NCBI RefSeq assembly: GCF_029263665.1
Contig: NZ_JAJUFQ010000004.1
Coordinates: 62,001 to 126,000, forward strand
Source of the DNA: Halomonas sp.
Lineage (GTDB): Bacteria > Pseudomonadota > Gammaproteobacteria > Pseudomonadales > Halomonadaceae
Direction: 5' to 3'
Length of the DNA stretch: 64,000 bases
In this document: positions 54,393 through 63,758 of the stretch, piece by piece
Numbering within the stretch: the first letter of the stretch is position 1
Layout: every line of letters starts with the position of its first letter
The notes under the pieces: generated by a model
Databases searched by the model: none
The model's input: the letters and a program-made list of their open reading frames with translations, nothing else
What the model was told of the DNA's origin: nothing
Translations under genes and position numbers: made by a program

Positions 54393-55514
54393 TCAGCTGC
54401 GACGCACTACTACACTGCCGGCACTGTATCCCGCACCGAAAGAACACGCCACCCCGATTGCACCAGCTGACATATCTTGATGGTGAAGATGGAAGGCAAT
54501 GATCGAGCCTGCCGAACTGGTATTGGCGTACCGATCAAGAATGATAGGCGCCTGTTCCGGTGTTGGATCCTGACCGAGCACACGACGCGCAATCATATCA
54601 TTCATGTGCCGATTCGCCTGGTGCAGCCATAGCCGAGTTACTTGAGCCGGATCAATGCTGAGCGAGTTAAGATGATCACCGATCAGATTGGCCACCATCG
54701 GACACACTTCCTTGAACACGCGACGCCCTTCCTGCACGAATAGCTTGTCCTGAGCCATCGGATCGCTATCGGTAACGCGATTCAGGAACCCGGCATTGTT
54801 GCGAATGGCATTGGAGAACTGCGTTATCAGGCGCGTCCCCAGGATCTCGAAACGCGTATCGCTTGTCGCAACAGAGGCATCCTCCAGCACCAGTGCCGTA
54901 CAGGCATCACCGAAGATGAAGTGGCTGTCACGATCACGAAAGTTGAGGTGTGCCGAACAGATCTCAGGGTTCACGATCAGGGCACGTCGTGCATTACCTG
55001 CACGGATGGCATTTGCCGCCATCTCGATGGCAAAGGTCGCCGAACTGCAGGCCACGTTCATGTCGAAGGCATACCCTCCCGTACCAAGCTTCGCCTGCAA
55101 CTCAACCGACACGGCAGGATAGGCACGCTCCAGGTTGGAACAGGCCACGATGACCAGGTCAATCTCTGCTGCCGCAACGCCAGCATGCTCCAACGCCTGC
55201 TTGGCTGCTGCCATCCCCATCTCGCATTGAATGCCAGGCTCATCGTTGGAACGCTGGTCGAGCCTCGGTCGCATGCGTTCTATGTCGAGGATACCTTCTG
55301 CATCCAGCACATGACGGCTATGAATTCCAGAAGCCTTGACGATGAACTCGGTACTGGAATGAGCCAGAGGCTCTATTTCCCCTGCATCGATAGCCTTGCT
55401 GTTGCGTGCATTCTCGGCATCCACCCAGGCATTGAATGAGGCCACCAGAGCATCGTTGTCAATGGAATTGGCAGGTGTAAAAAGACCGCTGCCAGTAATT
55501 ACCACTTGGGTCAT
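54393..55514 (-). CDS. Beta-ketoacyl-ACP synthase III-like protein (FabH family)
   Basis: This 373-aa thiolase-fold condensing enzyme has the FabH triad: Cys156 (DMNVACSSATFAIEMAANAI), His299 (RLWLHQANRHMNDMI) and Asn332 (DRYANTSSAGSI). It would condense an acyl-CoA with malonyl-ACP or a related substrate. It is longer than E. coli FabH (317 aa), with an N-terminal extension. That matches the ~370-aa group of FabH-like enzymes in pseudomonads that take longer acyl-CoAs. Whether it is the main initiating synthase is unclear. It stands alone between hrpA and mlaA. Confidence 0.88.
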   Translation of the reverse strand: MTQVVITGSGLFTPANSIDNDALVASFNAWVDAENARNSKAIDAGEIEPLAHSSTEFIVKASGIHSRHVLDAEGILDIERMRPRLDQRSNDEPGIQCEMGMAAAKQALEHAGVAAAEIDLVIVACSNLERAYPAVSVELQAKLGTGGYAFDMNVACSSATFAIEMAANAIRAGNARRALIVNPEICSAHLNFRDRDSHFIFGDACTALVLEDASVATSDTRFEILGTRLITQFSNAIRNNAGFLNRVTDSDPMAQDKLFVQEGRRVFKEVCPMVANLIGDHLNSLSIDPAQVTRLWLHQANRHMNDMIARRVLGQDPTPEQAPIILDRYANTSSAGSIIAFHLHHQDMSAGAIGVACSFGAGYSAGSVVVRRS

Positions 55515-55557
55515 GCCTATCTCCTATGGGCTGCAGCAACGCAACCATCCTTCGCAG

Positions 55558-55591
55558 CACACCGACCGTCTCTGCACACCAACCGTCTCTG
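55558..55591. repeat. Two 17-bp tandem repeats upstream of the FabH-like gene
   Basis: CACACCGACCGTCTCTG (55558-55574) and CACACCAACCGTCTCTG (55575-55591) differ at one base. A partial third copy (CGCAC) follows. They lie 44 bp upstream of the start codon of the minus-strand gene. Confidence 0.85.
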
Positions 55592-55702
55592 CGCACTATC
55601 CTTCTTTATGCACCAACCTTCATCAGCATAGATGCATGCTTAGTCGTTTATTTCCCGACTTTCCTGACATTGCACAATCTTTTCCCATCAGTTGGCTGTC
55701 AT

Positions 55703-58700
55703 TCACCCGGTCAACTCTGCCCAGCGTTTCTGCAAGCGCTTCTCCGATACCGGCATGGCGGTTCCCAACTGCTGGGCAAACAACGATACCCTCAGTTCCT
55801 CGATCCACCAGCCAAACTCGACCAGTTCCGGGTCCTCGAACTGACCACGGCGCTGAGCTTCCCGGCGCGCCACCAGCTTCGCTTCGAACTCCTGCACCAC
55901 TTGCATGTGCATCTGGTCGCGCATCCGCTCCCTGGGTGCTTTTTCCAGGCGCAGGATGGCAGCTTCCATGTAGCGCGGATACGCTTCCAGCCAGCCCCCT
56001 GCTCGAGTAATGAAGCCGGGATATACCAAGCGTTGCATCTGGGCCTTGAGATCACTGTATACCAAGGCCAGCGCCAGGCTGAGATTCCCCTTCAACGCCT
56101 TGGTGACCGTCAGATGCCCTTCCAGTGCTTGCTTGAGCGTAGCAATGAGAGTTTCAGCGAAAGGCACCAGTTCTGTCCGCACGTCCTCGAGACGCTGCTC
56201 CAGTTCGGCATGGCTGCGCGGTAGAGGCTCCACTGCCACTACCTGGGAAAACACCGCCCTGACCACATCATCGACCAGTTGTTGCTTGCTTCCCACCTTG
56301 GTGAACAGCAATGCACAAGCCGGTATGCCCGGCAACCGCTCAATGGCCCTCACCTGATCAGGCAAGCGCTTCATGGCCGCCGCCACCACACCGGAACGCT
56401 GCGCCACCCTAGCCTTGCCGGGATGATCGAACAGTTCGAGCTTGAGCTGCTCTCCGTCCGGCACCAGTGCCGGGAAGGCTTCGACACGGATGCCTGCCTG
56501 AGTCGTGACCCGTGACTCGGCCAACGGCTCACTGGGAAACGCTTCCATCCGGTCATGCTGCTCCACCGCCTTGGCCAGGGCTCGCGCTCCTTCACCGGCA
56601 GCAGCTTCGAAGCGCTGCTCAAGCGCTCGTAGATCACGCCCTTGGCCAAGCACCTTGCCCTTGTGATCGACCACTCGGATATTCATGACCAGATGCGTCT
56701 CCAACTGGTCCAGACGCCAGTCATCCATGTGCAAGCGCACCCCGGTCTTGACCCGCAGGAACTCTCCCAAGGCCTCACACAAGCTATTGTTGCCTGGCAC
56801 CATAGCTTCCAGTGCGGCATCGACCCAGTCGGGGATGGGCACGACCTGACGCCGAATCGACTTGGGCAGAGACTTGAGCAACGCGATGCATTTATCCCGC
56901 AGCAGTCCCGGCACCAGCCACTCCAGACGGGCAGCATCCAGCTGCGACAACATGGCAGCCGGTACTGTCATGGTCACGCCATCATCATCTGCACCAGGCG
57001 CAAAGTGATAGGTCAAGGGGAAACGCACACCATCGATATCGAGTGCATCGGGATACTGCGCTTCCGTGACCTCTTCGGCTCCCCGAGCCAACAGTGCCTG
57101 ACGGTCAAACTTGAGCAGCCCCGGATCATCGTGTTCAGCCTGCTTGCGCCATGCCTCAAAACCTTTTCCGTTGACGATACCTTCAGGCAATCGCTCGGCG
57201 TAGAAGTCATAGAGCGTGTCTTCGTCGACAAGAATGTCACGACGCCGCGCACGATCCTCCAGATCGACGACTTCATCGATCAACGCTCGGTTGTAGGCAA
57301 AGAACGCTCCTTGGGTGCGGAATTCACCTTCCACCAGGGCCCTGCGAATGAAGATCTCGCGAGATTCCTTCGGCGCGATGGGTCCATAATGCACCTTGCG
57401 CCGGGCAACAATAGGCAAGCCGAACAGGGTTACCTGCTCGAATGCCACCACTTGGGCTCGTTTCATTTCCCAGTGCGGTTCGCTGTAGCTGCGCTTGACC
57501 AAGTGTCCGGCAAGAGGTTCGATCCACTGTGGCTCTATGCGCGCGACCATCCTGGCGAACAGACGCGACGTTTCCACCAGCTCGACCGCCATCACCCACT
57601 TGGGCGATTTCTTGGCCAGCCCTGAAGACGGGTGGATCACGAATTTTCGATTGCGCGCGCCGAGATATTCCCGATTCTCGGTCACCGTGCCAAGGTGAGA
57701 CAGCAAGCCTGTCAGCAAGGCACGATGCATCGCCGCACTGTTACGGCGAACCTGCTCACGACTGGCCTCGACAATGTTCCCATCATCATCAGAGTCAGCC
57801 TTTTTCGGTTCAGGCGGAGGCACCTGGATATCCATGTCGCGTAGCAGCTGACGTAGCTGGCGGAAGGTGTCATGCCACTCACGCAGGCGCAGATAGCTCA
57901 AGTAGTGTTGCTTGCACCAACGCCGCAGACGGTTGCCGGACAGCTCTTCACGAGCCTGCTCGAAGCCATTCCACAGGTTCAGCAGTGCGAGAAAGTCAGA
58001 GTCGGGATCCTGCCAGCGGCGATGGGCCTGATCGGCCGCCTCACGTTTTTCTGCCGGCCGGTCACGAGGATCCTGCACGGCCAGGGCAGAAACCACTACC
58101 AGCACGTCACGCAGGGCTCCTTCCTTCTCGGCAGCCAGTACCATGCGCGCCAGGCGCGGATCGATAGGCAAGCGTGCCAGACTGCGACCAACAGGGGAGA
58201 TTCGATTGTGCTCATCCACTGCGCCTAACTCATACAGCAGGCGCAGACCATCGGTGATGAAGCGTGAATCCGGAGGATCAATAAAGGGAAAATCTTCGAT
58301 GTTGCCAAGCTTGAGCGACAGCATCGACAGGATCACCGATGCCAGGTTCGTGCGACGAATCTCCGGGTCGGTGAACTCCGGGCGTGACAGGTAGTCCTCT
58401 TCATCATAGAGGCGAATGCAGACCCCTTCCGCGACTCGGCCACAACGCCCCTTGCGTTGATTGGCACTGGCCTGGCTTACCGGCTCGACCGGCAAGCGCT
58501 GGATCTTGGCACGATAGCTGTAACGGCTGATGCGAACCCGTCCCGGATCGATCACATAACGGATGCCCGGGACAGTCAGAGATGTCTCGGCAACGTTGGT
58601 GGCCAATACAATTCGTCGCCCACTGTGAGACGCAAACACCCGATTCTGCTCGGCGTTGGAAAGGCGGGCATATAGCGGCAGCACTTCTGTGCTCTTGAGA

Positions 58701-59725
58701 TCCGCGCGGCGCAATACATCCGCGACTTCACGAATTTCCCGTTCCCCTGGCAGAAACACCAGAATGTCCCGGGGACCATGGAACCAGCGTTTTTCCCGCT
58801 CAATACCCTCGATTTCCTCCACAGCGTGAAGGATGCCTTCGCTCAAGGTGAGGTCTTCCTCATCCTCGGCATCACGCATCAGGGGGCGATAAAGGACTTC
58901 TACCGGATAGGTACGCCCCGACACCTCGACAACCGGTGCTGGCCGCTTGACGCCATCCGCCCCCACTTGAGCGAAGTGCTCGCTGAAACGCTGCACATCG
59001 ATGGTCGCGGAGGTGATGATCACCTTGAGATCATCGCGCCGTTGCAGCAGGCGCTTGAGGTAGCCAAGCAGAAAGTCGATGTTGAGACTGCGCTCGTGGG
59101 CCTCATCGATGATCAGCGTGTCATAGCGACGAAGATCCGGGTCGTGACGGGTTTCGGCCAGCAGGATACCGTCGGTCATCAATTTGACCAGAGTGCCTTC
59201 ATCGGTCTGATCTGTGAAACGCACCTGATAACCGACCTGCTCGCCTAGATTGACCTGCATTTCCTCGGCCAGGCGGTTCGCCACGGAACGTGCTGCCAAG
59301 CGCCTGGGTTGGGTATGTCCAATCAATCCCTTGCGCCCGAGCCCCAGCTCGAGACACAGCTTGGGTAACTGAGTCGTCTTGCCCGACCCCGTCTCACCCG
59401 CCACCACCACCACTTGATGGGATGCCAGCGCCTCGAGGATATCCTCACGCCGAGCGGCTACTGGCAGCGCCTCAGGGTATTCCAGATGCACCGGGCGTGT
59501 AAGGCGCTGCTCCAGACGCTTTCGGGAACGCGCCAGGTGGTCACGCACTTCCTTGAGTCCGCGATCCACGGGCTTGCCCTCACGGACCCGACGCTGCAAC
59601 CCTGCCAGACGCTTGGCCAAGGAGGGCCGGTCATGCAGCATCACATCCTCCAGGCTGGCGGAAAGCTGCTTGAGCAGGGTTAACTCGTTGGAGTGTACAG
59701 AAGTAGAGGAAGTATCGGTGCTCAC
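55703..59725 (-). CDS. hrpA: ATP-dependent RNA helicase HrpA
   Basis: HrpA is a DEAH-box helicase implicated in rescue of stalled and collided ribosomes. The 1340-aa protein has a helical N-terminus (about 1-90) and motif I GETGSGKT (110-117). DEAH (207-210) and motif III TSATID follow, then the helicase C domain with VLATNVAETSLTVPGIRYVIDPG and QRKGRCGRV (motif VI). The HA2/OB domains come next, and a long DUF3418-type C-terminal region ends with LVEFGWWIEELRVSLFAQQLGT. Length matches E. coli HrpA (1300 aa). Confidence 0.97.
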   Translation of the reverse strand: MSTDTSSTSVHSNELTLLKQLSASLEDVMLHDRPSLAKRLAGLQRRVREGKPVDRGLKEVRDHLARSRKRLEQRLTRPVHLEYPEALPVAARREDILEALASHQVVVVAGETGSGKTTQLPKLCLELGLGRKGLIGHTQPRRLAARSVANRLAEEMQVNLGEQVGYQVRFTDQTDEGTLVKLMTDGILLAETRHDPDLRRYDTLIIDEAHERSLNIDFLLGYLKRLLQRRDDLKVIITSATIDVQRFSEHFAQVGADGVKRPAPVVEVSGRTYPVEVLYRPLMRDAEDEEDLTLSEGILHAVEEIEGIEREKRWFHGPRDILVFLPGEREIREVADVLRRADLKSTEVLPLYARLSNAEQNRVFASHSGRRIVLATNVAETSLTVPGIRYVIDPGRVRISRYSYRAKIQRLPVEPVSQASANQRKGRCGRVAEGVCIRLYDEEDYLSRPEFTDPEIRRTNLASVILSMLSLKLGNIEDFPFIDPPDSRFITDGLRLLYELGAVDEHNRISPVGRSLARLPIDPRLARMVLAAEKEGALRDVLVVVSALAVQDPRDRPAEKREAADQAHRRWQDPDSDFLALLNLWNGFEQAREELSGNRLRRWCKQHYLSYLRLREWHDTFRQLRQLLRDMDIQVPPPEPKKADSDDDGNIVEASREQVRRNSAAMHRALLTGLLSHLGTVTENREYLGARNRKFVIHPSSGLAKKSPKWVMAVELVETSRLFARMVARIEPQWIEPLAGHLVKRSYSEPHWEMKRAQVVAFEQVTLFGLPIVARRKVHYGPIAPKESREIFIRRALVEGEFRTQGAFFAYNRALIDEVVDLEDRARRRDILVDEDTLYDFYAERLPEGIVNGKGFEAWRKQAEHDDPGLLKFDRQALLARGAEEVTEAQYPDALDIDGVRFPLTYHFAPGADDDGVTMTVPAAMLSQLDAARLEWLVPGLLRDKCIALLKSLPKSIRRQVVPIPDWVDAALEAMVPGNNSLCEALGEFLRVKTGVRLHMDDWRLDQLETHLVMNIRVVDHKGKVLGQGRDLRALEQRFEAAAGEGARALAKAVEQHDRMEAFPSEPLAESRVTTQAGIRVEAFPALVPDGEQLKLELFDHPGKARVAQRSGVVAAAMKRLPDQVRAIERLPGIPACALLFTKVGSKQQLVDDVVRAVFSQVVAVEPLPRSHAELEQRLEDVRTELVPFAETLIATLKQALEGHLTVTKALKGNLSLALALVYSDLKAQMQRLVYPGFITRAGGWLEAYPRYMEAAILRLEKAPRERMRDQMHMQVVQEFEAKLVARREAQRRGQFEDPELVEFGWWIEELRVSLFAQQLGTAMPVSEKRLQKRWAELTG

Positions 59726-60043
59726 GTCGAAATCGAGGGCTCCAAATGGAAATCATCAAGACATGTCACCACTCCCATCGACCTGGCAGGGTGGCATGCT
59801 AAAAGACGAAGGTGCCGACGAGCTGCGCGAATACCACAGTTTGCCAGTCCCCTCAGACGAGCGATTCACGCCCGCTCCCGTCATCTTGTTCAGGAAACCT
59901 GACGTGAATCGTCGAATAAAAGAAAATCATTGTAACGCTGACATGGGCTTCTCAGCCAATAATCCCGCTACGCAGGGCCCTTCGTGTCGGCAGCCCTCAA
60001 TCTGTCAGAGCCCTTGGGCAGCGCTCCGAGCTGTCATGAACTT
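59726..60043. other. Intergenic region between fadD and hrpA
   Basis: I support no gene in these 318 bp. On the minus strand TTGGCT (59954-59959) and TACAAT (59929-59934) are 19 nt apart and may be the hrpA promoter, leaving a leader of about 200 nt. A plus-strand frame passes through but runs into the antisense of fadD and lacks a ribosome-binding site. No clear fadD terminator is seen near 60043. Confidence 0.5.
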
Positions 60044-61723
60044 TCAGCCATTGCCGGTTTCTGGATCGGGTTCATCGCGCAGTTGCCGACGCAGCACTTT
60101 ACCCACATTGGTCTTGGGCAGTTCATCGCGGAACACGATCAGCTTCGGCACCTTGTAGCCTGTCAGCTTTCCCTTGCACCAGGCACGCAACGATGCCGCA
60201 TCAAGACCAGGGTCCCTGGACACGACAAATAGCTTGATCACTTCACCGCTATCATCGTCAGGCACTCCCACAGCGCAGGATTCCACCACACCGGGATGCG
60301 TGGCAACAACATCCTCGATCTCGTTGGGATAAACGTTGAAGCCGGATACCAGAATCATGTCTTTCTTGCGGTCGACGATACGCACATAGCCATCCGGCTG
60401 AATCAACGCGATATCTCCCGTGCGCAGGAAGCCATCCTCGTCAATGACCTTGGCGGTCTCATCGTCCCGCTGCCAGTAGCCTTTCATCACCTGAGGCCCG
60501 CGCACGCATAGCTCACCGGGTTCATCCAGAGACAACGTCCTACCTTCCGGACCGACAATTTTCAACTCAGTACCTGCCATCGGAACACCGATGGTGCCTA
60601 GTTGAATAGCCTCAATGGGGTTGAAACTGACGATGGGAGAGGTCTCGGTCAAGCCATAACCTTCGGCGATTGGGCAACCCGTCACCTCCTTCCAACGCTC
60701 AGCGGCAGCCAGGGTCAGCGCCATGCCACCGGAAATGGTCAGATGCAGACGTGAGAAATCCAGACTGCGGAAATCTTCACGATTGCACAGGGCATTGAAC
60801 AGCGTATTAAGGCCAACGAACCCCGTGAAAGGTGTCTTCTTCAACTCCTTGATGAAATTGGGCAGGTCCCGGGGATTGGTAATCAACAATGAGTGATGGC
60901 CACCCTCCAACAGGAACAGGCAATTCACCGTAAAGGTATAGATGTGGTAAACCGGCAACGGTGCCACAATCAGCTCATGGCCTTCCTTCAACCCGACACC
61001 AATGGCCTGCTTGGCCTGGAGCATGTTGGCCACGAGATTACGATGGGTCAGCATCGTGCCCTTGGCCACTCCAGTCGTTCCGCCGGTATATTGCAGCACC
61101 GCAAGGTCATCCAGCTCGCGCTGGACTTCTTCATGACGATGCTTTGCTCCTCGGGCCAGCACCTGACGAAACGATACCGCCTCAGGTAACGAATAGCCCG
61201 GCACCATCTTCTTGACGTACTTGACCACCGCATTGATCAGCTGTCGCTTGGGAAAATCATGCAGGTCTCCAATCTCAGTGATCAGTACATGCTTGATGTC
61301 TGTATCAGGTAGGACCTTTTCGAGTTTGTCGGCCATATTGGCCAGAATCAGAATGGCCTTGGCACCAGAGTCCTTGAATTGATGCTCCATCTCGCGTTCG
61401 GTGTAGAGAGGGTTGGTGTTGACCACTACCAGCCCCGCACGGATGGCGCCAAAGACAGCAACGGGATATTGCAGCAGGTTCGGTAACTGGATGACGATAC
61501 GATCGCCAGGTTCAAGGTCTGTTTCCTGCTGCAACCAGGCAGCAAAATCCCCGGACAATCGATCAAGGTCAGCATAACTCAGCGACTTGCCCATGCAGGA
61601 GAAGGCCGTGTGATCGGCAAAGCGCTTGGCCGAACGATGGAAGATATCCATCACGGAATGGTATTCGTCGAGGCCCTCCAGGGCCGCTCCCTTGATAAGC
61701 GCTTCTCTGGCATTCTCGCTCAT
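60044..61723 (-). CDS. fadD: Long-chain fatty acid-CoA ligase FadD
   Basis: FadD activates exogenous fatty acids to acyl-CoA at the inner membrane. The 559-aa protein has the ATP-binding loop LQYTGGTTGVAKGTMLTHRN, YGLTETSPIVSFNP, RTGDIALIQPDGYVRIVDRKKDMILVSGFNVYPNEIE-type FACS motif and the catalytic Lys in PKTNVGKVLRRQLRD. I use the ATG at 61723, with GGAGA 6 nt upstream; an ATG two codons earlier is only 2 nt from that site. It probably joins the acyl-CoA genes at 36.9-43.6 kb in the same metabolism. Confidence 0.95.
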   Translation of the reverse strand: MSENAREALIKGAALEGLDEYHSVMDIFHRSAKRFADHTAFSCMGKSLSYADLDRLSGDFAAWLQQETDLEPGDRIVIQLPNLLQYPVAVFGAIRAGLVVVNTNPLYTEREMEHQFKDSGAKAILILANMADKLEKVLPDTDIKHVLITEIGDLHDFPKRQLINAVVKYVKKMVPGYSLPEAVSFRQVLARGAKHRHEEVQRELDDLAVLQYTGGTTGVAKGTMLTHRNLVANMLQAKQAIGVGLKEGHELIVAPLPVYHIYTFTVNCLFLLEGGHHSLLITNPRDLPNFIKELKKTPFTGFVGLNTLFNALCNREDFRSLDFSRLHLTISGGMALTLAAAERWKEVTGCPIAEGYGLTETSPIVSFNPIEAIQLGTIGVPMAGTELKIVGPEGRTLSLDEPGELCVRGPQVMKGYWQRDDETAKVIDEDGFLRTGDIALIQPDGYVRIVDRKKDMILVSGFNVYPNEIEDVVATHPGVVESCAVGVPDDDSGEVIKLFVVSRDPGLDAASLRAWCKGKLTGYKVPKLIVFRDELPKTNVGKVLRRQLRDEPDPETGNG

Positions 61724-61862
61724 GGGCATTCTCCATTATCCAGGCTCAAGATGGGCCTGATACTGTGGCGTGATTGTTGTTATAGCGTAGTGGCTATGAC
61801 GTAGCCATCACTCAAAGAGCCGTTACGATAGCGCACTCGCCGCCCATCCGTAATACAGATGA

Positions 61863-61881
61863 TTTAAACTTTCGTTTTAAA
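61863..61881. promoter_or_regulatory. Weak PsrA-like site upstream of fadD
   Basis: TTTAAAC-TTTC-GTTTTAAA contains AAAC-N4-GTTT, the core of the PsrA motif, but T replaces the flanking G/C on both sides and one arm has an extra T. It lies 140 bp upstream of fadD. It may link fadD to the same regulator as the acyl-CoA dehydrogenase gene. Confidence 0.35.
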
Positions 61882-61903
61882 CTCATGTAAATAATGAGCC
61901 AGC

Positions 61904-62704
61904 TTAAACGACACTCGCATCCTGCCCAGCAACAAAACGCGCCACGATGACACCATCACGCCAGACCAGCAGCTCACCGGGAAGCATCCGAACCCATTTT
62001 TCATTGTCGGTCAGGGGCTCCGTCGCCAGGACCGACACTACGTCATTCGGCGTCGTGTGTTCGGCAAAATTCACCACCATCTCCGCATCCGCCAGATTCG
62101 CCTCGCCAAAAGGTGCGCGTCGCGTGATATGCGCCAGCTTGGTCGAACAGAAGGTGTAGAGATATTCGCCATCCGCCAGCATCAGGTTGAACACACCAAG
62201 ACAACGCAGTTCCTCACATAGTTCATGTAGTCTTTGCCACAATCCGGAACGATCTTCTGGAGGATCCGGGTAGCACTTGCGCAGCTCGCCTATCAGCCAG
62301 CAGAAAGCATGCTCGCTATCCGTTGCTCCCACCGGGCGATAGAAGCTCAACGGCAAGGCCTGCCACCCTTCCAATTGGCCGTTGTGGGCATAACACCAGG
62401 GTTGGCCCCACATTTCACGGGTAAAGGGATGGGTATTGGCCAGGCGCACCTCGCCAACGTTGGCCTGGCGGATATGACTGATGACAATGTTCGACTTGAT
62501 CGGGTAGTCGCAGATCAGCCGCGCGATGGCAGAATCGACCGAGGGAAAAGGGTCGCGGAATTCTCGATAGCCACCTTGCTCATAGAATGCGATCCCCCAG
62601 CCATCACGATGAGGCCCAGTATCCCCGCCACGGCGCAGGAAGCCGGTAAAGCTGAAGCAGATATCTGTGGGCACGTTGGCACTCATACCCAGCAACTCGC
62701 ACAT
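61904..62704 (-). CDS. yafJ: Class II glutamine amidotransferase-like protein YafJ
   Basis: This 266-aa protein is an Ntn-hydrolase of the glutamine amidotransferase class II type. The catalytic Cys2 follows the initiator Met (MCELLGMSANVPTDI). RRGGDTGPHRDGWGIAFYEQGGYREFRDPFPS, SNIVISHIRQANVGEVRLANTHPF and WCYAHNGQLEGW are the conserved YafJ blocks. No synthase domain is fused, so it may be a stand-alone amidase; the physiological substrate is unknown. It is convergent with nothing and followed by fadD on the same strand. Confidence 0.92.
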   Translation of the reverse strand: MCELLGMSANVPTDICFSFTGFLRRGGDTGPHRDGWGIAFYEQGGYREFRDPFPSVDSAIARLICDYPIKSNIVISHIRQANVGEVRLANTHPFTREMWGQPWCYAHNGQLEGWQALPLSFYRPVGATDSEHAFCWLIGELRKCYPDPPEDRSGLWQRLHELCEELRCLGVFNLMLADGEYLYTFCSTKLAHITRRAPFGEANLADAEMVVNFAEHTTPNDVVSVLATEPLTDNEKWVRMLPGELLVWRDGVIVARFVAGQDASVV

Positions 62705-62962
62705 GGACGCTTATCCTCGAAATCCGCCTTTCCATTCAGCAGATTAAATAACCTGCTGCCACATGATGATGCTAGTGTCTCACAAACCTGCATCACTTGC
62801 GTTTCCTGCGAGTAGGCAGGCACCCACTACCAGTTGACGCTTTATCCGACATGACCTGTCGCAAATTTTCATAATTTTACTGTAGATGTCATTGGGATGT
62901 GGTGGTGACGCGATAGTGTGATTGATAGGGTGGAACGTTCATACAAATGGTAGGAGTATTTC

Positions 62963-63346
62963 ATGCGGCAAGGTATCACTACGCTGTTGACCGCAGCAGT
63001 ACTGAGCATTGGACTGATGAGTGCGACAGCTCATGCGCAGGAAGCTGGCGGTGCCCTCACGCAGGCCCAGGCCCCGGCCGCAAACTTCACGGATGAGCAA
63101 TTGCAGCAGTTTGTCGATGCTTCCCGTGAACTGCGCGGGTTGATCGAAGAATACAATCCACGCATTCAACAGGCTCCCAGCGATGCTGAAAAACAATCGT
63201 TGATGCAGGAAGCCAATAACAAGATGGTCGGAGTGGTAGAAAGCAAAGGACTCGATGCCAATACTTATGGCGCCATCGGCAACGCTGTCCAGTCTGACCC
63301 TGAGCTGGCCAATCGCGTGAAGGAATTGGCTCAAGGTACCAATTAA
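62963..63346 (+). CDS. Periplasmic DUF4168 protein
   Basis: This 127-aa protein has a clear Sec signal (ITTLLTAAVLSIGLMSATAHAQ, cleavage after about residue 25) and a small helical DUF4168 domain (FTDEQLQQFVDASRELRGLIEEYNPRIQ ... MVGVVESKGLDANTYGAIGNAVQSDPELANRV). The function is unknown; the helical repeat with alternating charge suggests a small periplasmic bundle. AGGAG precedes the ATG. The 258-bp gap upstream, shared with yafJ, must contain its promoter; I could not assign one with confidence. Confidence 0.85.
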   Translation: MRQGITTLLTAAVLSIGLMSATAHAQEAGGALTQAQAPAANFTDEQLQQFVDASRELRGLIEEYNPRIQQAPSDAEKQSLMQEANNKMVGVVESKGLDANTYGAIGNAVQSDPELANRVKELAQGTN

Positions 63347-63506
63347 GCGACAGGTGACAATGGATAAGTGACTTGAGTGCCTAGCCCGGCTGACTTCATC
63401 AAAGCTGGCGACGTGTATGTAGTGGCGATATGAGTAACGACTATTGACCTATGCCCTGCCCCCAGGTTGCACCATGCAGTGACTCAACCAGAATGGGGGT
63501 GCGAGT

Positions 63507-63650
63507 ATGAATGGTGCAGTACAAGACTGTTCCATGATGATGGGATCAATGGGATGGCTGATGCTGGTTGTGGGGATAGCCTTTCTGGCACTGCTCGGGC
63601 TAGGCATTGCAGCCCTGGTCAAATATCTGTTCTCAAGCCAGAAGACGTGA
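63507..63650 (+). CDS. 47-aa single-span membrane protein
   Basis: This short frame encodes MNGAVQDCSMMMGSMGWLML followed by a hydrophobic helix (VVGIAFLALLGLGIAALVKYLF) and a basic end (SSQKT). The Met-rich lead, one membrane span and short positively charged tail resemble small membrane proteins seen near metal or stress genes. A G-rich segment (GGGGGTGCGAG) precedes the ATG, and an intrinsic terminator follows 22 nt after the stop. Coding status is inferred from composition and these flanking signals. Confidence 0.6.
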   Translation: MNGAVQDCSMMMGSMGWLMLVVGIAFLALLGLGIAALVKYLFSSQKT

Positions 63651-63672
63651 TTCCTCGTCTCTGCTCCATCAC

Positions 63673-63702
63673 ATGCCCTGGCATTGGCCAGGGCATTCTT
63701 GT
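63673..63702 (+). terminator. Intrinsic terminator after the small membrane protein gene
   Basis: ATGCCCTGGC and GCCAGGGCAT form a perfect 10-bp stem with an ATTG loop, followed by TCTTGTT. Confidence 0.75.
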
Positions 63703-63734
63703 TCGGCAGGTCTCTTCGACAGTAAAGAAACACT

Positions 63735-63750
63735 GCCTACCAAAGCAGGC
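63735..63750 (-). terminator. Weak terminator after the edge gene
   Basis: On the minus strand GCCTGC, loop TTTG and GTAGGC (one G-T pair) are followed by AGTGTTTCTTT, 9 nt after the stop of the partial membrane protein gene. Confidence 0.4.
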
Positions 63751-63758
63751 CCCATTGA

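Noticed and set aside
59553..60158. Plus-strand frame including a peptide starting MLKDEGADELREYHSLPV
   Set aside because: The stretch looked protein-like, but the frame continues as antisense of fadD and has no ribosome-binding site or domain.
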